DNA of 64,000 nucleotides. It comes from an uncultured Eubacterium sp. GTDB taxonomy: Bacteria > Bacillota > Clostridia > Lachnospirales > Lachnospiraceae. The stretch covers positions 50,765 to 114,764 of the forward strand of contig CAJTVR010000002.1 of NCBI GenBank assembly GCA_910580075.1. Reading direction: 5' to 3'. The translations under genes and the position numbers were made by a program. The notes beneath the pieces are model-generated. The model saw nothing but the letters and a program-made list of their open reading frames with translations, was not told the DNA's origin and searched no databases. Numbering within the stretch: position 1 is the first letter of the stretch; each line of letters opens with the position of its first letter. This document shows, in pieces, positions 16,624 to 26,201 of the stretch.

Positions 16624-19344
16624 TTAACCATTATCTGAATTTTTCCTTTGCGAACGCTTCAGCGTCCCATATACCTGACAGCAGAATTCTGCTTCATCTT
16701 TTGATATTTCATCCCGGGCATAAACTGCAGCCCTGACTGCCTGCATAAAATGCGTCCAGTCTTCAGCAGACACTTTTTTGAAACAATCTTTCAGCAGCTG
16801 TTCATAGCAGATATCCGAAAGATATGTCCGTGGAATTTTACCTCGCAGATACAGCCTCCGGTATATCCGTCTGTTAATACGCCTGACCGCTCTGCTGTAT
16901 GTGCCGTGTCTGATATCCCTTTTTGCTGCTGTATCATAAAAACGGGCAGACTGCCAGAGAAGCCAGCACATCAATGCAGCCAGAAGATATAAAAATATGC
17001 GGGACAGCCATTGGTTCCTATGGACCCCGGCGGCTCCCTCCTGCTGCTTTTTATTCTCTTTTTCATCGGTGTGCGTTTCTTTTTCGTCTGTCTGAGTTTC
17101 TTCTTCATCCGTACCGGTATTTTGGGGATCCTTGTCTTTCTGATTATTCTGATTTCCAGAACCATTCGTTTTTTCATTCCAGACATTCATCTGATCCCGT
17201 CTTTGTTCCATACCAGGCGTTACATCTATAGGAGCCCAGCCGAACCCGTCCAGATAAATTTCAGCCCATGCATGTGCAGCTTCGTCTTTTACCGATGCTA
17301 CATAAGAATCTCCTTTTTTAGTAAAGTCATCCACCCTTACTGCATATCCTGAAGCATACCTGGCTGGAATTCCAAGCTGTCTGAACAGCTGCACGGCTGC
17401 GCTTGCAAAATGCACACAGTATCCCTGGCGGCTTTTCATAAGAAAATAACTCACCGGATCTTCACCCTGTGGCAGCGGACGCAGGTCTGTGCTGTAGTTT
17501 TGGTAAAATTTTAAATACGTACTAACCATCAGCGCCAGATTCAGCCTGGCCTGATTCCGCTGATACGGCTCGGCATACCGTGCAGCTTCGTCCAGATAAT
17601 ACTCAAATGCATAAAAATCATTGATGCCGGTTACCTTATTTATATAATCTGTAATCGCAGGTACTGATTCGCAAATGTCCAGATATCTGTTTCTGGCAAA
17701 TTCATCATACCATTCAAATACCCCGTTGTCCGGTGCATCCGATTTCCACATAATGGCATTATCTCCCATCGTAGTGTTCCATACACGAAAAGTAAATGTA
17801 TCCTGATTCCATGCTCTTTGCGCTGTCACATCGCCTGCTAACCGTTCTCTGCCCCGGCTTTGCGCATAATCAGCTGCATAAGGCAGATATGCCTGCTTTC
17901 CCCGGGCACCGGTATAATCAATCGTATACGTAAGGTCTCCTCTGTCTAACGTTAAAACTGCTGAAGCCGCGCTGCTGATATAAACGGATGCAGAAGTATA
18001 TCCCCCTCCCTGGTCAAATATGTCATATGGTGTCTGCAAAAGCTCCAGCTCCGCCTCTTTGAGATCATATCCTGCCCTGGCACACGCCTGTTTAAATTTC
18101 CCATTGTCACATACCCAGCTGCCGTTTCTGTAATCCGTGCCACAAAATCCTTTCAGCAGTACATCTTCAAACGGCTCCTGCGAAGCAGTGACCTTTAACA
18201 TTTCTTTTCCTGTATAATGAGGTGCCTGGTTAGTAACAGACTCCCGCTTTGGAGCCATAAATCTGCCCGCAATTTCTGCCACATTCCGCTCTGTCTTTTT
18301 CTGAAATTCTATCACTTTCGGAGCCTGTTTCATCAGGGACGGCGCTGCTGCTTCAGACAGCCTGCTGCTTACAGACAGCATCAGTACAAGAGCTCCGGCA
18401 AGGCATACCGGCGGCAGCCAGCATACATACCAGCGCACTGCCCGCCGCCCGTCCGCACGTGCATGCAGCAGCGCATATCTTTTATTTTTTTCCGTCCCTG
18501 CATCTGTCTGGCGAAATGGACGGCTGTCTGTATAAAGCCGTTCCTTTCCACTTTCTGTGCTGTCTTTCTTCCTCCCGGACTTTTTCTTTCCTAATGAGAA
18601 AAGTGTTTCCGGCGCTCTGCCAGCCTGTCCGTTATCCCGGTGCCTGAACTTTTTCTTTCCTAATGAGAAAAGTGTTTCTGACACTCTGCCAGCCTGGCCG
18701 CCATCCCGGCATCTGATCCATATCCTGCCATTAGCCCCGCCATCTGCCTGCATAAACAAAAGTGCTGTGAAAAAAAGCAGCATTCCTTTCTGCTGCGGCA
18801 CAAATCCAATGGTCAGCTCTGCTGCAAAAACTGCTGCCGGAAAAAGCAGAAGAAGCGCCCGCTTTCTAAAAAGCAGCGCCAGTATCAGCAGACCGAGCAG
18901 GATTACAAGTGTCCAGAAAGCAAGTGCCAGTCCTATAAATTCTGTTTTTCCAATCCATATAGCATAAAAAGTTCCAATGTGTCTGTTAAATTTCTCCAGA
19001 AACTGTGTCGCTAACGCGCACGCTCCGTCTTCCAGATCAATTCTTACAGACTCTGCATAGCGGAAACACACATCTGCATAAACTGCCGGCACGAGCAGTG
19101 CCAGAAAAACGCGTATGCGCATAAATCTTAAAATTACGGCTTCATACAGCACAATGGTAAATACTGCCAGTCCTGCTATCCAGATCTGAGCCGTCTGCGA
19201 AAGTCTCCATTCCGGGAAAATATCCTGTGCCATAAAGACAGCAGAATAGAAACTAAGCAGTGTAACCAGGCTCCAGAAAAACCCTCCTGCAGCTGTCTGC
19301 GCCACTGTATATTGATTTGTCTGCCGCCTCCTGTTTTTTTGCAT
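16624..19344 (-). CDS. TgpA-like membrane transglutaminase-domain protein
   Basis: 906 residues. About six helices in the first 220 residues, a cytoplasmic or loop insertion (about 210-300), another helix near 310-330, a large outside domain, the transglutaminase core and a C-terminal helix near 790-810. The core has the Cys in GYCVHFASA, the His in EAAHAWAEIY and the Asp in PIDVTPG. Together with DUF58 and MoxR genes upstream it makes the common MoxR/DUF58/transglutaminase set, thought to act in envelope or extracellular protein maturation. The insertion holds a 23-residue tandem duplication. AGGAGGAG precedes the ATG. The substrate is unknown. Confidence 0.88.
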   Translation of the reverse strand: MQKNRRRQTNQYTVAQTAAGGFFWSLVTLLSFYSAVFMAQDIFPEWRLSQTAQIWIAGLAVFTIVLYEAVILRFMRIRVFLALLVPAVYADVCFRYAESVRIDLEDGACALATQFLEKFNRHIGTFYAIWIGKTEFIGLALAFWTLVILLGLLILALLFRKRALLLLFPAAVFAAELTIGFVPQQKGMLLFFTALLFMQADGGANGRIWIRCRDGGQAGRVSETLFSLGKKKFRHRDNGQAGRAPETLFSLGKKKSGRKKDSTESGKERLYTDSRPFRQTDAGTEKNKRYALLHARADGRRAVRWYVCWLPPVCLAGALVLMLSVSSRLSEAAAPSLMKQAPKVIEFQKKTERNVAEIAGRFMAPKRESVTNQAPHYTGKEMLKVTASQEPFEDVLLKGFCGTDYRNGSWVCDNGKFKQACARAGYDLKEAELELLQTPYDIFDQGGGYTSASVYISSAASAVLTLDRGDLTYTIDYTGARGKQAYLPYAADYAQSRGRERLAGDVTAQRAWNQDTFTFRVWNTTMGDNAIMWKSDAPDNGVFEWYDEFARNRYLDICESVPAITDYINKVTGINDFYAFEYYLDEAARYAEPYQRNQARLNLALMVSTYLKFYQNYSTDLRPLPQGEDPVSYFLMKSRQGYCVHFASAAVQLFRQLGIPARYASGYAVRVDDFTKKGDSYVASVKDEAAHAWAEIYLDGFGWAPIDVTPGMEQRRDQMNVWNEKTNGSGNQNNQKDKDPQNTGTDEEETQTDEKETHTDEKENKKQQEGAAGVHRNQWLSRIFLYLLAALMCWLLWQSARFYDTAAKRDIRHGTYSRAVRRINRRIYRRLYLRGKIPRTYLSDICYEQLLKDCFKKVSAEDWTHFMQAVRAAVYARDEISKDEAEFCCQVYGTLKRSQRKNSDNG
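18579..18716 (-). repeat. In-frame 69-bp tandem duplication inside the transglutaminase gene
   Basis: Two adjacent 69-base copies (18579-18647 and 18648-18716), both starting ACTTTTTCTTTCCTAATGAG on the plus strand. In protein they give two units containing GQAGR.xETLFSLGKKK. Because 69 is a multiple of three the frame is kept. The copies lie in the non-conserved loop between membrane helices. Confidence 0.9.
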
Positions 19345-19420
19345 CAGCCCGTCTCCTCCTGCCTTTCCGCTTTTTTCTGGATTCTTTTTTTAACACTCCA
19401 GACGTTCTTTTCAGTCCCTT

Positions 19421-19798
19421 TCAGATTTTCTCATTTTAGATTATCATTCTTCTGCAGTAGTTCTTTCCAGTCTTTTTCAGATTTCTTTCATTCTTCTGCA
19501 GCGGCCCTTTCCGGCCTTTTCCAGATTTCCTTTTTACATTTTCACTCTTCTGCTGCTGTGCCTTCCGGCCTTTTCCAGATTTCCTTTTTACATTTTCACT
19601 CTTCTGCTGCTGTGCCTTCCAGCTTTTTCCAGATTTCCTTTTACATTTCCACTCTTCTACTGCAGCTCTTTCCGGCCTTTCCAGATTTCCTTTTACATTT
19701 TACTCTTCTGCTGCAGCTCTTTCTGGCCTTTTCCAGATTCCTTTTTTACATTTCCACTCTTCTGCTGCAGCTCTTCCCGGCCTTTTCCAGATTTCTCT
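19421..19798. repeat. Tandem array of about seven 53-55 bp units between DUF58 and transglutaminase genes
   Basis: On the minus strand each unit reads roughly GGAAATCTGGAAAAGGCC, GGAAAGAGCTGCAGCAGAAG, then a spacer ending AATGTAAA. Similarity is highest in the middle and decays toward the 3' end (near 19421). The period is not a multiple of three, and each unit has stops in minus-strand frames, so it is not coding. A plus-strand frame runs through it but starts inside the opposite gene without a ribosome site. The array fills the gap in what is otherwise a tight operon, and each unit is purine-rich with GGAAA blocks. Confidence 0.88.
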
Positions 19799-20896
19799 TT
19801 ATAAAATAATATCCAGCCCCTGCAACCGTTCCCTCCAGCCTTTCACCCTGAATCCTTCTATTTTAGTCTGATTTTTGTATAGCTCCAGCCTCTCGTCTAA
19901 CTGCAGGACATACAGATAATTTTCTCCCCTGTATTTTTCTTCATATGCTTCCAGCAGACTGCCCGGATACTTTTGAAACGATTCTTCCAGATAACAGTTC
20001 AGAAACAGATACAGGCTTTCTTCATCGTCCACGCGTACCCTTACAAGGTCCTCGCGGCTGGTGCTGTACCATGCTGCATAATGCGGGCAGCCGGCATCCA
20101 TCAGTGAAAATGAGATGCTTGCAAGCACTGTCAGATAAGCATTTACCTTTTCTTCTGTCTTCTGCTTTTCATTTTTATAACCTAGCAGGAAAATAACCGG
20201 GCATGCTTTTGGCAGACTGTCATCTTTTACAAGCAGTTCTTCCGATTTCGCACTTAATTTCCAGTGAATTCTCTGAATTCTGTCTCCATTTTGAAAAGGC
20301 CGTACCTGAAACAGCTCGCTATGATCATCCCCCGGGCGGAAATCGTCATATACATCTGCTTCTCCCAGAAAATTCCGCACTGCCTCAGTAAGGTGTATCC
20401 CTATTTCCTGCATATTCGGAAGCACCTGGACACGGCCTGTACTTTTTATTTTTTTATCAAAATACAAAAGACCTGTCAGATCATAAATGCGCAGTTTTTT
20501 CAGATCCATGTCATAGCTCCCATAATCATAAATAACAGCAGAGTGGTCAAAACTGCTCGTTCCAGACACCGCCATCCCGCCCAGCAGCCAGTTTTTCTGT
20601 TTATGATTCAAAAGGCGGTTTTTCTGTACTAACAGACAGCGAAATTTCATACATGGGATAAAACCTGAATTTTCTATCTGAATACATGCTGTCAGCGGCC
20701 TGCCACACTCTGCAATGGAAACCGGAAAGGTAATGCGGCACTGAACCGTGCGCACGCGGTATGCCAGAAACAGGCACGCCAGGACAAAATAAGATGCACA
20801 GGCACAGGCAAAAAGCACGAGTGATGCGCTTTTATATAAAACAGCCGTATAGAATGCCGAAGCTGTAACGATAACTGCTGCGAGGATACTAAACAT
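19799..20896 (-). CDS. DUF58 domain protein
   Basis: 365 residues. Two N-terminal helices (about 1-42), an outside or cytoplasmic beta-rich part, and the DUF58 signature DDFRPGDDHSELFQVRPF followed by RIQRIHWKLSAKSEELLVKD (about residues 196-230). DUF58 proteins accompany MoxR ATPases and membrane transglutaminases; their precise role is unsettled, and a von-Willebrand-like fold is predicted in the family. Here MoxR is encoded upstream (270 bases away, separated by a repeat) and the transglutaminase downstream, beyond a tandem array. The ribosome site before the ATG is weak. Confidence 0.87.
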   Translation of the reverse strand: MFSILAAVIVTASAFYTAVLYKSASLVLFACACASYFVLACLFLAYRVRTVQCRITFPVSIAECGRPLTACIQIENSGFIPCMKFRCLLVQKNRLLNHKQKNWLLGGMAVSGTSSFDHSAVIYDYGSYDMDLKKLRIYDLTGLLYFDKKIKSTGRVQVLPNMQEIGIHLTEAVRNFLGEADVYDDFRPGDDHSELFQVRPFQNGDRIQRIHWKLSAKSEELLVKDDSLPKACPVIFLLGYKNEKQKTEEKVNAYLTVLASISFSLMDAGCPHYAAWYSTSREDLVRVRVDDEESLYLFLNCYLEESFQKYPGSLLEAYEEKYRGENYLYVLQLDERLELYKNQTKIEGFRVKGWRERLQGLDIIL

Positions 20897-20969
20897 GAGG
20901 ACTGCTCACTTTCTTATTTGAAATACATAAGGACATGCTTTAAATTAATTTTTGCCGGTAAATATTGGT

Positions 20970-21138
20970 TACCGGGACGCCAGGCAGCCTAAAGCCCCCA
21001 AAAGGTGCCTGCCAGTGCCAAAACATCAGGCACCGGTCCGTCAGCCGCCACTGCCCTGAAGCAGAAAATTTAGAATTTCTTACTGTTCGAAGGCGGAACA
21101 GAAAAAGGAAAAAGTTTCTCCGCCCGGCGTCCGGGTAA
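20970..21138. repeat. GGACGCC repeat element, internally deleted
   Basis: The left tip GGGACGCCAGGCAG is followed almost directly by the inner CCCCAAAAGGTGCCTGCC block, then CAGGCACCGGTCCGTC and the complete right arm ending CGCCCGGCGTCCGGG. The left A/T-rich arm has been lost. It separates the MoxR gene from the DUF58 gene. Confidence 0.8.
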
Positions 21139-21165
21139 TCATTTACTTAGCACACCGTCAGCCAT

Positions 21166-22116
21166 TTACATTTTATAGGAAACCGGCGCACGCACAGCCC
21201 CCAGCACTTCCGCGATCACTGCATCCGCAGATACATGCGTGACACGTGCTTTTGTATTCAGCAGCATCCGGTGCTTTGCAACTTCCGGAAAGACTTCGGC
21301 CACATCTTCGGGTATTACAAAATTTCTGTTTTGAAGAAATGCCCAGGCTTTCGCCATTTTGGTACATGCAATCGATCCTCTCGGGCTCATTCCCAGTTCG
21401 ACATACTGATTTTCCCGTGTCGCCTGCGCCAGATGCACAATATACGAATAAAGGTTATCATGTACATATACCTGCTCCGCTGCGTCCTGCATCTGCTCCA
21501 GCTCGGAGGCACTGAGCACACACTGCACCTGTTCTGTGCCAAAACGGACGCTGCGTCCTTTTGCGATCTCGATCTCACTGTTTTCATCAGGATATCCCAT
21601 GCTCATGCAGATCATAAACCGGTCCAGCTGTGCTTCCGGCAGCAGCTGTGTCCCGGCACTTCCTTTCGGATTCTGGGTGGCCATTACGATAAACGGCCTT
21701 GGAACTTCCCTGCTTACGCCGTCTACCGTCACCATTCCCTCTTCCATGACTTCCAAAAGTGCAGACTGCGTTTTTGGCGATGTCCGGTTGATTTCATCAG
21801 CCAGGAAAAGATTGCACATAATCGTACCTTCATGATAGACGAATTTTCCTGTGTCTTTCTGATACATGCTAAAGCCTAACAAATCAGACGGCATGACATC
21901 CGGCGTAAACTGAACCCGGTGGTTGTTTAAATCCATCGCTTTGGAAAAAGCGACCGCCAGTGTTGTTTTGCCTACTCCGGGCACATCTTCGATTAAAATA
22001 TGCCCTCTGGATAAAATTGCTGCAAATACTTTCTGGATACAGCTGTCTTTTCCCGTCAGCGCTTTTTTTACCTCATCAGATGCTTTTACCGCTTTTGTGT
22101 ATAATCCGCTTGTCAT
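21166..22116 (-). CDS. MoxR-family AAA+ ATPase
   Basis: 316 residues, cytoplasmic AAA+ chaperone-like ATPase. Walker A GVGKTTLA (about residues 45-52), Walker B LFLADEINRT, sensor 1 VMATQNP and an Arg-rich lid. MoxR proteins are thought to assist assembly or metal loading of partner proteins, typically with VWA or DUF58 proteins encoded next to them, as here. The next genes on this strand are DUF58 and the membrane transglutaminase, so the three probably act together on an envelope process. Confidence 0.93.
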   Translation of the reverse strand: MTSGLYTKAVKASDEVKKALTGKDSCIQKVFAAILSRGHILIEDVPGVGKTTLAVAFSKAMDLNNHRVQFTPDVMPSDLLGFSMYQKDTGKFVYHEGTIMCNLFLADEINRTSPKTQSALLEVMEEGMVTVDGVSREVPRPFIVMATQNPKGSAGTQLLPEAQLDRFMICMSMGYPDENSEIEIAKGRSVRFGTEQVQCVLSASELEQMQDAAEQVYVHDNLYSYIVHLAQATRENQYVELGMSPRGSIACTKMAKAWAFLQNRNFVIPEDVAEVFPEVAKHRMLLNTKARVTHVSADAVIAEVLGAVRAPVSYKM

Positions 22117-22146
22117 ATATGTTACACATTTCCTTTCCTGGCTGTG

Positions 22147-22183
22147 AGACAGATGAAAATGCGCTGCAGCGCTTTCAGTGTCT
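22147..22183 (-). terminator. Hairpin at the end of the pyr operon
   Basis: A stem of AGACA..GAAA with TTTC..TGTCT around the palindrome GCGCTGCAGCGC, starting at the pyrD stop codon. It has no clear T run, so it may act as a processing or stability structure instead of a simple terminator before the MoxR gene 30 bases on. Confidence 0.45.
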
Positions 22184-23087
22184 ATTCATGCACAGCTCCG
22201 ATAATTTCATTTATATCCTGAATTCCTTCTGCGATCATAAACTGCGAAATATCATTTACAATATCAGCTGCCACCGTCGGATTCGCAAAATTTGCCGTAC
22301 CGATTTCTACGGCAGCAGCTCCTGCCATCATCATTTCAATAGCGTCTTCTGCATTCATAATGCCCCCGATTCCGATGACCGGGATTTCTACTGCATGGGC
22401 TGCTTCATAGACCATGCGCACTGCAATCGGATGAATAGCCGGGCCGGAGAGTCCGCCTGTCTTATTGGCCAGTGCAAATTTGCGTTTTTTCACATCAATC
22501 TTCATGCCTGTCAGCGTATTAATCAGCGAGACCGCATCCGCTCCGGCCGCTTCTACCGCTTTCGCCATTTCTGCTATATTTGTCACATTCGGACTTAATT
22601 TCATAATAATCGGATGTGTAGATTTTTTCCGGATTTCCTGCGTAATATGCGCTGCCATATTCGGAGCCTGTCCAAAAGCGATACCGCCCTGTTTGACATT
22701 CGGGCATGAGATATTGATTTCCAGCATATTTACCGGCTGGTCATTTAAACGCTCAACGACATCCAGATAGTCATATACGGAACGCCCGCAGACATTTATA
22801 ATAATTCTTGTATCAAACTGTTTCAAAAAAGGAATATCTCTTTGAATAAATACATCAATTCCCGGATTCTGCAGTCCAATGGCGTTTAACATGCCGCCAT
22901 ACACTTCCGCCACCCGCGGCGTCGGATTGCCTTCCCATGGCACATTTGCCACTCCTTTTGTAATCACTCCGCCTAACCGGTTTAGGTCTACAAACTGGGA
23001 ATATTCTTCTCCGGAGCCAAAAGTGCCTGATGCTGTCAGGACTGGATTTTTAAAAGTAATGCCAGCGATTGTTACTTTCGTATTCAT
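22182..23087 (-). CDS. pyrD: Dihydroorotate dehydrogenase, catalytic subunit (PyrD type 1B)
   Basis: Oxidises dihydroorotate to orotate in pyrimidine synthesis, passing electrons via PyrK to NAD. 301 residues, FMN-binding TIM barrel: SGTFGSGEEY near residue 20, NISCPNVKQGG (about 145), the phosphate-binding GIGGIMNAEDAIEMMMAGA, and VEIGTANFANP. The start codon overlaps the pyrK stop by one base (TAATG). Position in a pyrC-pyrF-pyrK-pyrD operon and the paired PyrK subunit mark it as the heterotetrameric class 1B enzyme. Confidence 0.96.
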   Translation of the reverse strand: MNTKVTIAGITFKNPVLTASGTFGSGEEYSQFVDLNRLGGVITKGVANVPWEGNPTPRVAEVYGGMLNAIGLQNPGIDVFIQRDIPFLKQFDTRIIINVCGRSVYDYLDVVERLNDQPVNMLEINISCPNVKQGGIAFGQAPNMAAHITQEIRKKSTHPIIMKLSPNVTNIAEMAKAVEAAGADAVSLINTLTGMKIDVKKRKFALANKTGGLSGPAIHPIAVRMVYEAAHAVEIPVIGIGGIMNAEDAIEMMMAGAAAVEIGTANFANPTVAADIVNDISQFMIAEGIQDINEIIGAVHE

Positions 23088-23857
23088 TAGATATCCACCT
23101 CCTTCGCATCAAAGACCGGACCTTCTGTACAGATCCGTTTGTTTTTCACACGGGTATGCTCATCTTTATGTTTTGATCTGCAGACGCAGCCGAGACATGC
23201 TCCTACTCCGCATGCCATCCGCTCTTCGAGGGAAATATAACATTTCATATCCTGATCCTGCGCATACGCTTTGAGCGCTTTTAACATCGGCATCGGACCG
23301 CAGGCATAAATAATATCCGCTTTCAGGTTTCTGCTTTTTACTGCATCCAGCACATTTCCTCTTGTACCCACTGAGCCGTCTTCGGTAGCAATATGAACCG
23401 GTCCCCACAGCTCAAACTGCTCGCTCAGAAAAATCTGTCTGTTCTGATAACCTAAAATGATCTCTTTGTCGCAGTCTAAATCTTTTGCAAGCTGTAACAT
23501 AGGAGGGATTCCGATTCCGCCTCCAATCACAAGCGCTTTTTCCTTCTCCTTTGGAAAACCGTTTCCAAGCGGGCCGATCACATATAACGGCATTCCGGTA
23601 CGCATATAAGAAAATTCATCTGTACCCTTTCCAGCTATCCGGTATACAATCCGTACCGCCTGGTCTTCCTGATCTATTTCACAAATGCTGACAGGCCTTG
23701 GCAAAAGCCTGCTGCCATCCCTGCAGTATACCCCGATAAACTGGCCAGCCTCCGCTTCCTGCGCAATTTTATCTGTATGCAGCCACATGCTGTAAATATC
23801 CGTTGCGATTTCTTCCTGACGGATAATGACTGCCTCTTCTTTAAACTTCCGGGCCAT
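23087..23857 (-). CDS. pyrK: Dihydroorotate dehydrogenase electron-transfer subunit
   Basis: FAD and 2Fe-2S subunit that lets PyrD use NAD. 256 residues: an FAD-binding barrel with RPVSICEI, an NAD-binding part with GGGIGIPPML, YACGPMPMLKAL, then the cluster Cys residues in ERMACGVGACLGCVC and a later Cys in RICTEGPVF. AGGAG precedes the ATG. It sits directly before pyrD, as usual in Firmicutes. Confidence 0.96.
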   Translation of the reverse strand: MARKFKEEAVIIRQEEIATDIYSMWLHTDKIAQEAEAGQFIGVYCRDGSRLLPRPVSICEIDQEDQAVRIVYRIAGKGTDEFSYMRTGMPLYVIGPLGNGFPKEKEKALVIGGGIGIPPMLQLAKDLDCDKEIILGYQNRQIFLSEQFELWGPVHIATEDGSVGTRGNVLDAVKSRNLKADIIYACGPMPMLKALKAYAQDQDMKCYISLEERMACGVGACLGCVCRSKHKDEHTRVKNKRICTEGPVFDAKEVDI

Positions 23858-23885
23858 TTTCCACTCTCCTTATAAAATGCTGCTT

Positions 23886-24815
23886 TTATTTACGCTGCTG
23901 CAGCGCCCCTTGAATATCTGCCGTCATATCCAGTACTGCCTGTCTGGAAGCGTCCGCATAATTTTCCGGTGAAAAATGCGCATACTGCTCCAGTTTGTAA
24001 GCAGCGATAATTCCTCTGGATGAATTTACAATCGCACCTAAGCCGTCTTCATTAAAATAATGCACAAGGTCTGCACCTTTTCCGCCCTGTGCACCGTAAC
24101 CCGGTACCAGAATATATGTCTTTGGCATCAGTCTGCGCATAATTTTTCCAGCCTCCGGATAAGTCGCTCCTACTACGGCTCCGATATAGCTGTAGTCATC
24201 TCCCATATGCTGTGCGCCCCATTCTGCTACTTTTTCTCCGACGTATTCATATAACGGCCTTCCGCCAGTCAGACGGTCCTGAAATTCGCCGCTGGAAGGA
24301 TTGGATGTCTTGACAAGAATAAACAGCCCTTTCTTTTCCTCTTTGCAGACATCGATAAACGGCTGGATACCGTCTGAGCCGAGATAAGGATTTACTGTGG
24401 CAAAGTCTTCATTAAATGCAGAATACGTTCTGCTGCCAGCCGTTACTTTTCCTAAATGCCCGGCCGCGTATGCTGCGGATGTCGATCCGATGTCCCCGCG
24501 TTTGATATCTCCGATTACAACAAGATCTTTTTCATGACAGTAATCGACTGTCTTTTGAAATGCTTTCATTCCTTCTATGCCAAACTGTTCATACATCGCA
24601 ATCTGCGGCTTGACTGCCGGAATCAGATCATAAATGCTGTCAATAATCCCTTTGTTAAACTGCCAGACAGCATCTGCCGCACCCTCTAACGTTTCTCCGT
24701 ACTGCTCATATGATTTTTTTAAAATATGCTCCGGTATATAAGAAAGCATCGGATCTAATCCTGCCACAACCGGCGCATTTGTCTTTTTAATTTTTTCTAT
24801 TAATTTATGAATCAT
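23886..24815 (-). CDS. pyrF: Orotidine 5'-phosphate decarboxylase (long type)
   Basis: Last step of UMP synthesis. I begin the protein at MIHKLIEKIKK (24815), which follows AAGGGGG at a proper distance and lies just after the pyrC stop; an earlier in-frame start would overlap pyrC. This gives 309 residues, the longer PyrF type found in many Clostridia, with AGLDP, the catalytic VIGDIKRGDIGSTS motif near residue 90, and LVPGYGAQGG. Operon position agrees. Confidence 0.95.
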   Translation of the reverse strand: MIHKLIEKIKKTNAPVVAGLDPMLSYIPEHILKKSYEQYGETLEGAADAVWQFNKGIIDSIYDLIPAVKPQIAMYEQFGIEGMKAFQKTVDYCHEKDLVVIGDIKRGDIGSTSAAYAAGHLGKVTAGSRTYSAFNEDFATVNPYLGSDGIQPFIDVCKEEKKGLFILVKTSNPSSGEFQDRLTGGRPLYEYVGEKVAEWGAQHMGDDYSYIGAVVGATYPEAGKIMRRLMPKTYILVPGYGAQGGKGADLVHYFNEDGLGAIVNSSRGIIAAYKLEQYAHFSPENYADASRQAVLDMTADIQGALQQRK

Positions 24816-24831
24816 CTGTTCACATTCCCCC

Positions 24832-26124
24832 TTACAGTTCTTCTGACTGGTAGGCAATTTCCCCGCCTGCAATCGTTGCCCTGACAGCTCCTGTTACCCT
24901 CCGGCCATGAAACGGCGTGTTTCTGCTTTGTGATGCAGACTTCGATGCGTCGATTTCATACGTTTTGTGCGGGTCAAAAATTACGATGTCAGCTGTCCTG
25001 CCAGGCTGAAGGCTTCCTTTGTCTATCCCAAGCACCCTGGCTGGATTGTAACTCATCTTCTGTGCCATCTGCATCGGCGTCAGATAACCGCCCAGCACCA
25101 GCTCGGTGTACGTAAGGGCAGCGGCTGTTTCCAGACCGATAATCCCAAACGGTGCCCGGAGCATGGAATCATTTTTATCCTGTTTGGAATGCGGCGCATG
25201 ATCCGTTGCTATTACATCCATGATATCGTCTTTTAATCCCTGACGCAGTGCTTCTGTATCTTCTTTTGTACGCAGAGGCGGGTTCATTTTAAAATTGGTA
25301 TCCCCGGTGATCATATCATCGGATGTCAGCGTAAAATGGTGCGGACATACTTCCGCGGAAATGCGTACTCCTCTTTCCCGTGCAAGTTTTACGATTTCTA
25401 CACTTTCTTTTGTAGAACAGTGGCACAGATGCAGTTTTGCACCTGTATCTTTTGCGATCATAATATCCCTGACCGCAATCATATTTTCTACCAGGTTTGA
25501 AATGCCTGGCAGACCGTTTCTCTTTGCATTTTCATCTTCGTTTACAACTCCGCCGTTTAACAGCGATTTTTCTTCACAATGGGATAAAACCGGGATATCC
25601 AGCTGTTTTGCCAGCCTCATGGCTTTCTGCATCAGATATGCATTCATAACCGACTTTCCATCTTCGCTGATTGCCGGACTTCCTGCCTGAACCATGCCTT
25701 TGATGTCCGATAACCGCTCGCCCGCCATTTTCTGCGTAATCGCTCCTGCCTGCAGTACATTGATTTTTGCCATATTTTTTGCTTTGTTATGAACATAACT
25801 GATTACATCTGCATTATCTGCAGCAGGTTTTGTATTGGGCATTGCTACAACCGTTGTATACCCGCCGCGTGCCGCTGCTGCCGCTCCAGTGGCAACGGTT
25901 TCTTTATATTCAAATCCAGGGTCTCGCAGGTGTACATGCAGGTCAATAAAACCGGGCATCACATAACAGCCCTCTGCATTTATCTGCCTTATCTGCGGAT
26001 CTGTCATTTCCTGCATCTGCGGCTGAATATCCGCTATTTTTCCATCCTGTATCAGGATATCAGCCACTGCATCCTGCATGGAGGCCGGATCAATGACGCG
26101 GCCGTTTCTTATTAGAAGTGTCAT
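24832..26124 (-). CDS. pyrC: Dihydroorotase, class I
   Basis: Cyclises carbamoyl aspartate to dihydroorotate. I start at MTLLIRNGRVID (26124), preceded by AAAGGA; the 64 extra in-frame residues upstream look non-coding. The 430-residue protein has the zinc motif DLHVHLRDPG (about residue 60), SHCEE, LHLCHCSTKES and ATDHAPHSK. It is the first gene of a pyrC-pyrF-pyrK-pyrD operon. No PyrR-binding leader or attenuator is evident in the short upstream region, and no pyrB or pyrE is in the window. Confidence 0.95.
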   Translation of the reverse strand: MTLLIRNGRVIDPASMQDAVADILIQDGKIADIQPQMQEMTDPQIRQINAEGCYVMPGFIDLHVHLRDPGFEYKETVATGAAAAARGGYTTVVAMPNTKPAADNADVISYVHNKAKNMAKINVLQAGAITQKMAGERLSDIKGMVQAGSPAISEDGKSVMNAYLMQKAMRLAKQLDIPVLSHCEEKSLLNGGVVNEDENAKRNGLPGISNLVENMIAVRDIMIAKDTGAKLHLCHCSTKESVEIVKLARERGVRISAEVCPHHFTLTSDDMITGDTNFKMNPPLRTKEDTEALRQGLKDDIMDVIATDHAPHSKQDKNDSMLRAPFGIIGLETAAALTYTELVLGGYLTPMQMAQKMSYNPARVLGIDKGSLQPGRTADIVIFDPHKTYEIDASKSASQSRNTPFHGRRVTGAVRATIAGGEIAYQSEEL

Positions 26125-26172
26125 TTCGGGTTCCTTTCTGCCTTGGTCAGCTTGGTTTGTGTAGCTGGTTCT

Positions 26173-26201
26173 ATGATAACACATATGGGTGTAATCAGCA
26201 A
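26173..26201 (-). promoter_or_regulatory. Probable promoter of the pyr operon
   Basis: On the minus strand TTGCTG, a 17-base spacer, then TATCAT, about 50 bases before the pyrC start. The remaining part of 26125-26535 contains only this promoter and the palindromic repeat at 26374. Confidence 0.55.

Noticed and set aside
19312..19809. Plus-strand 165-residue frame with repeated hydrophobic units
   Set aside because: It begins inside the opposite-strand transglutaminase gene, has no ribosome site and is a by-product of the tandem array.
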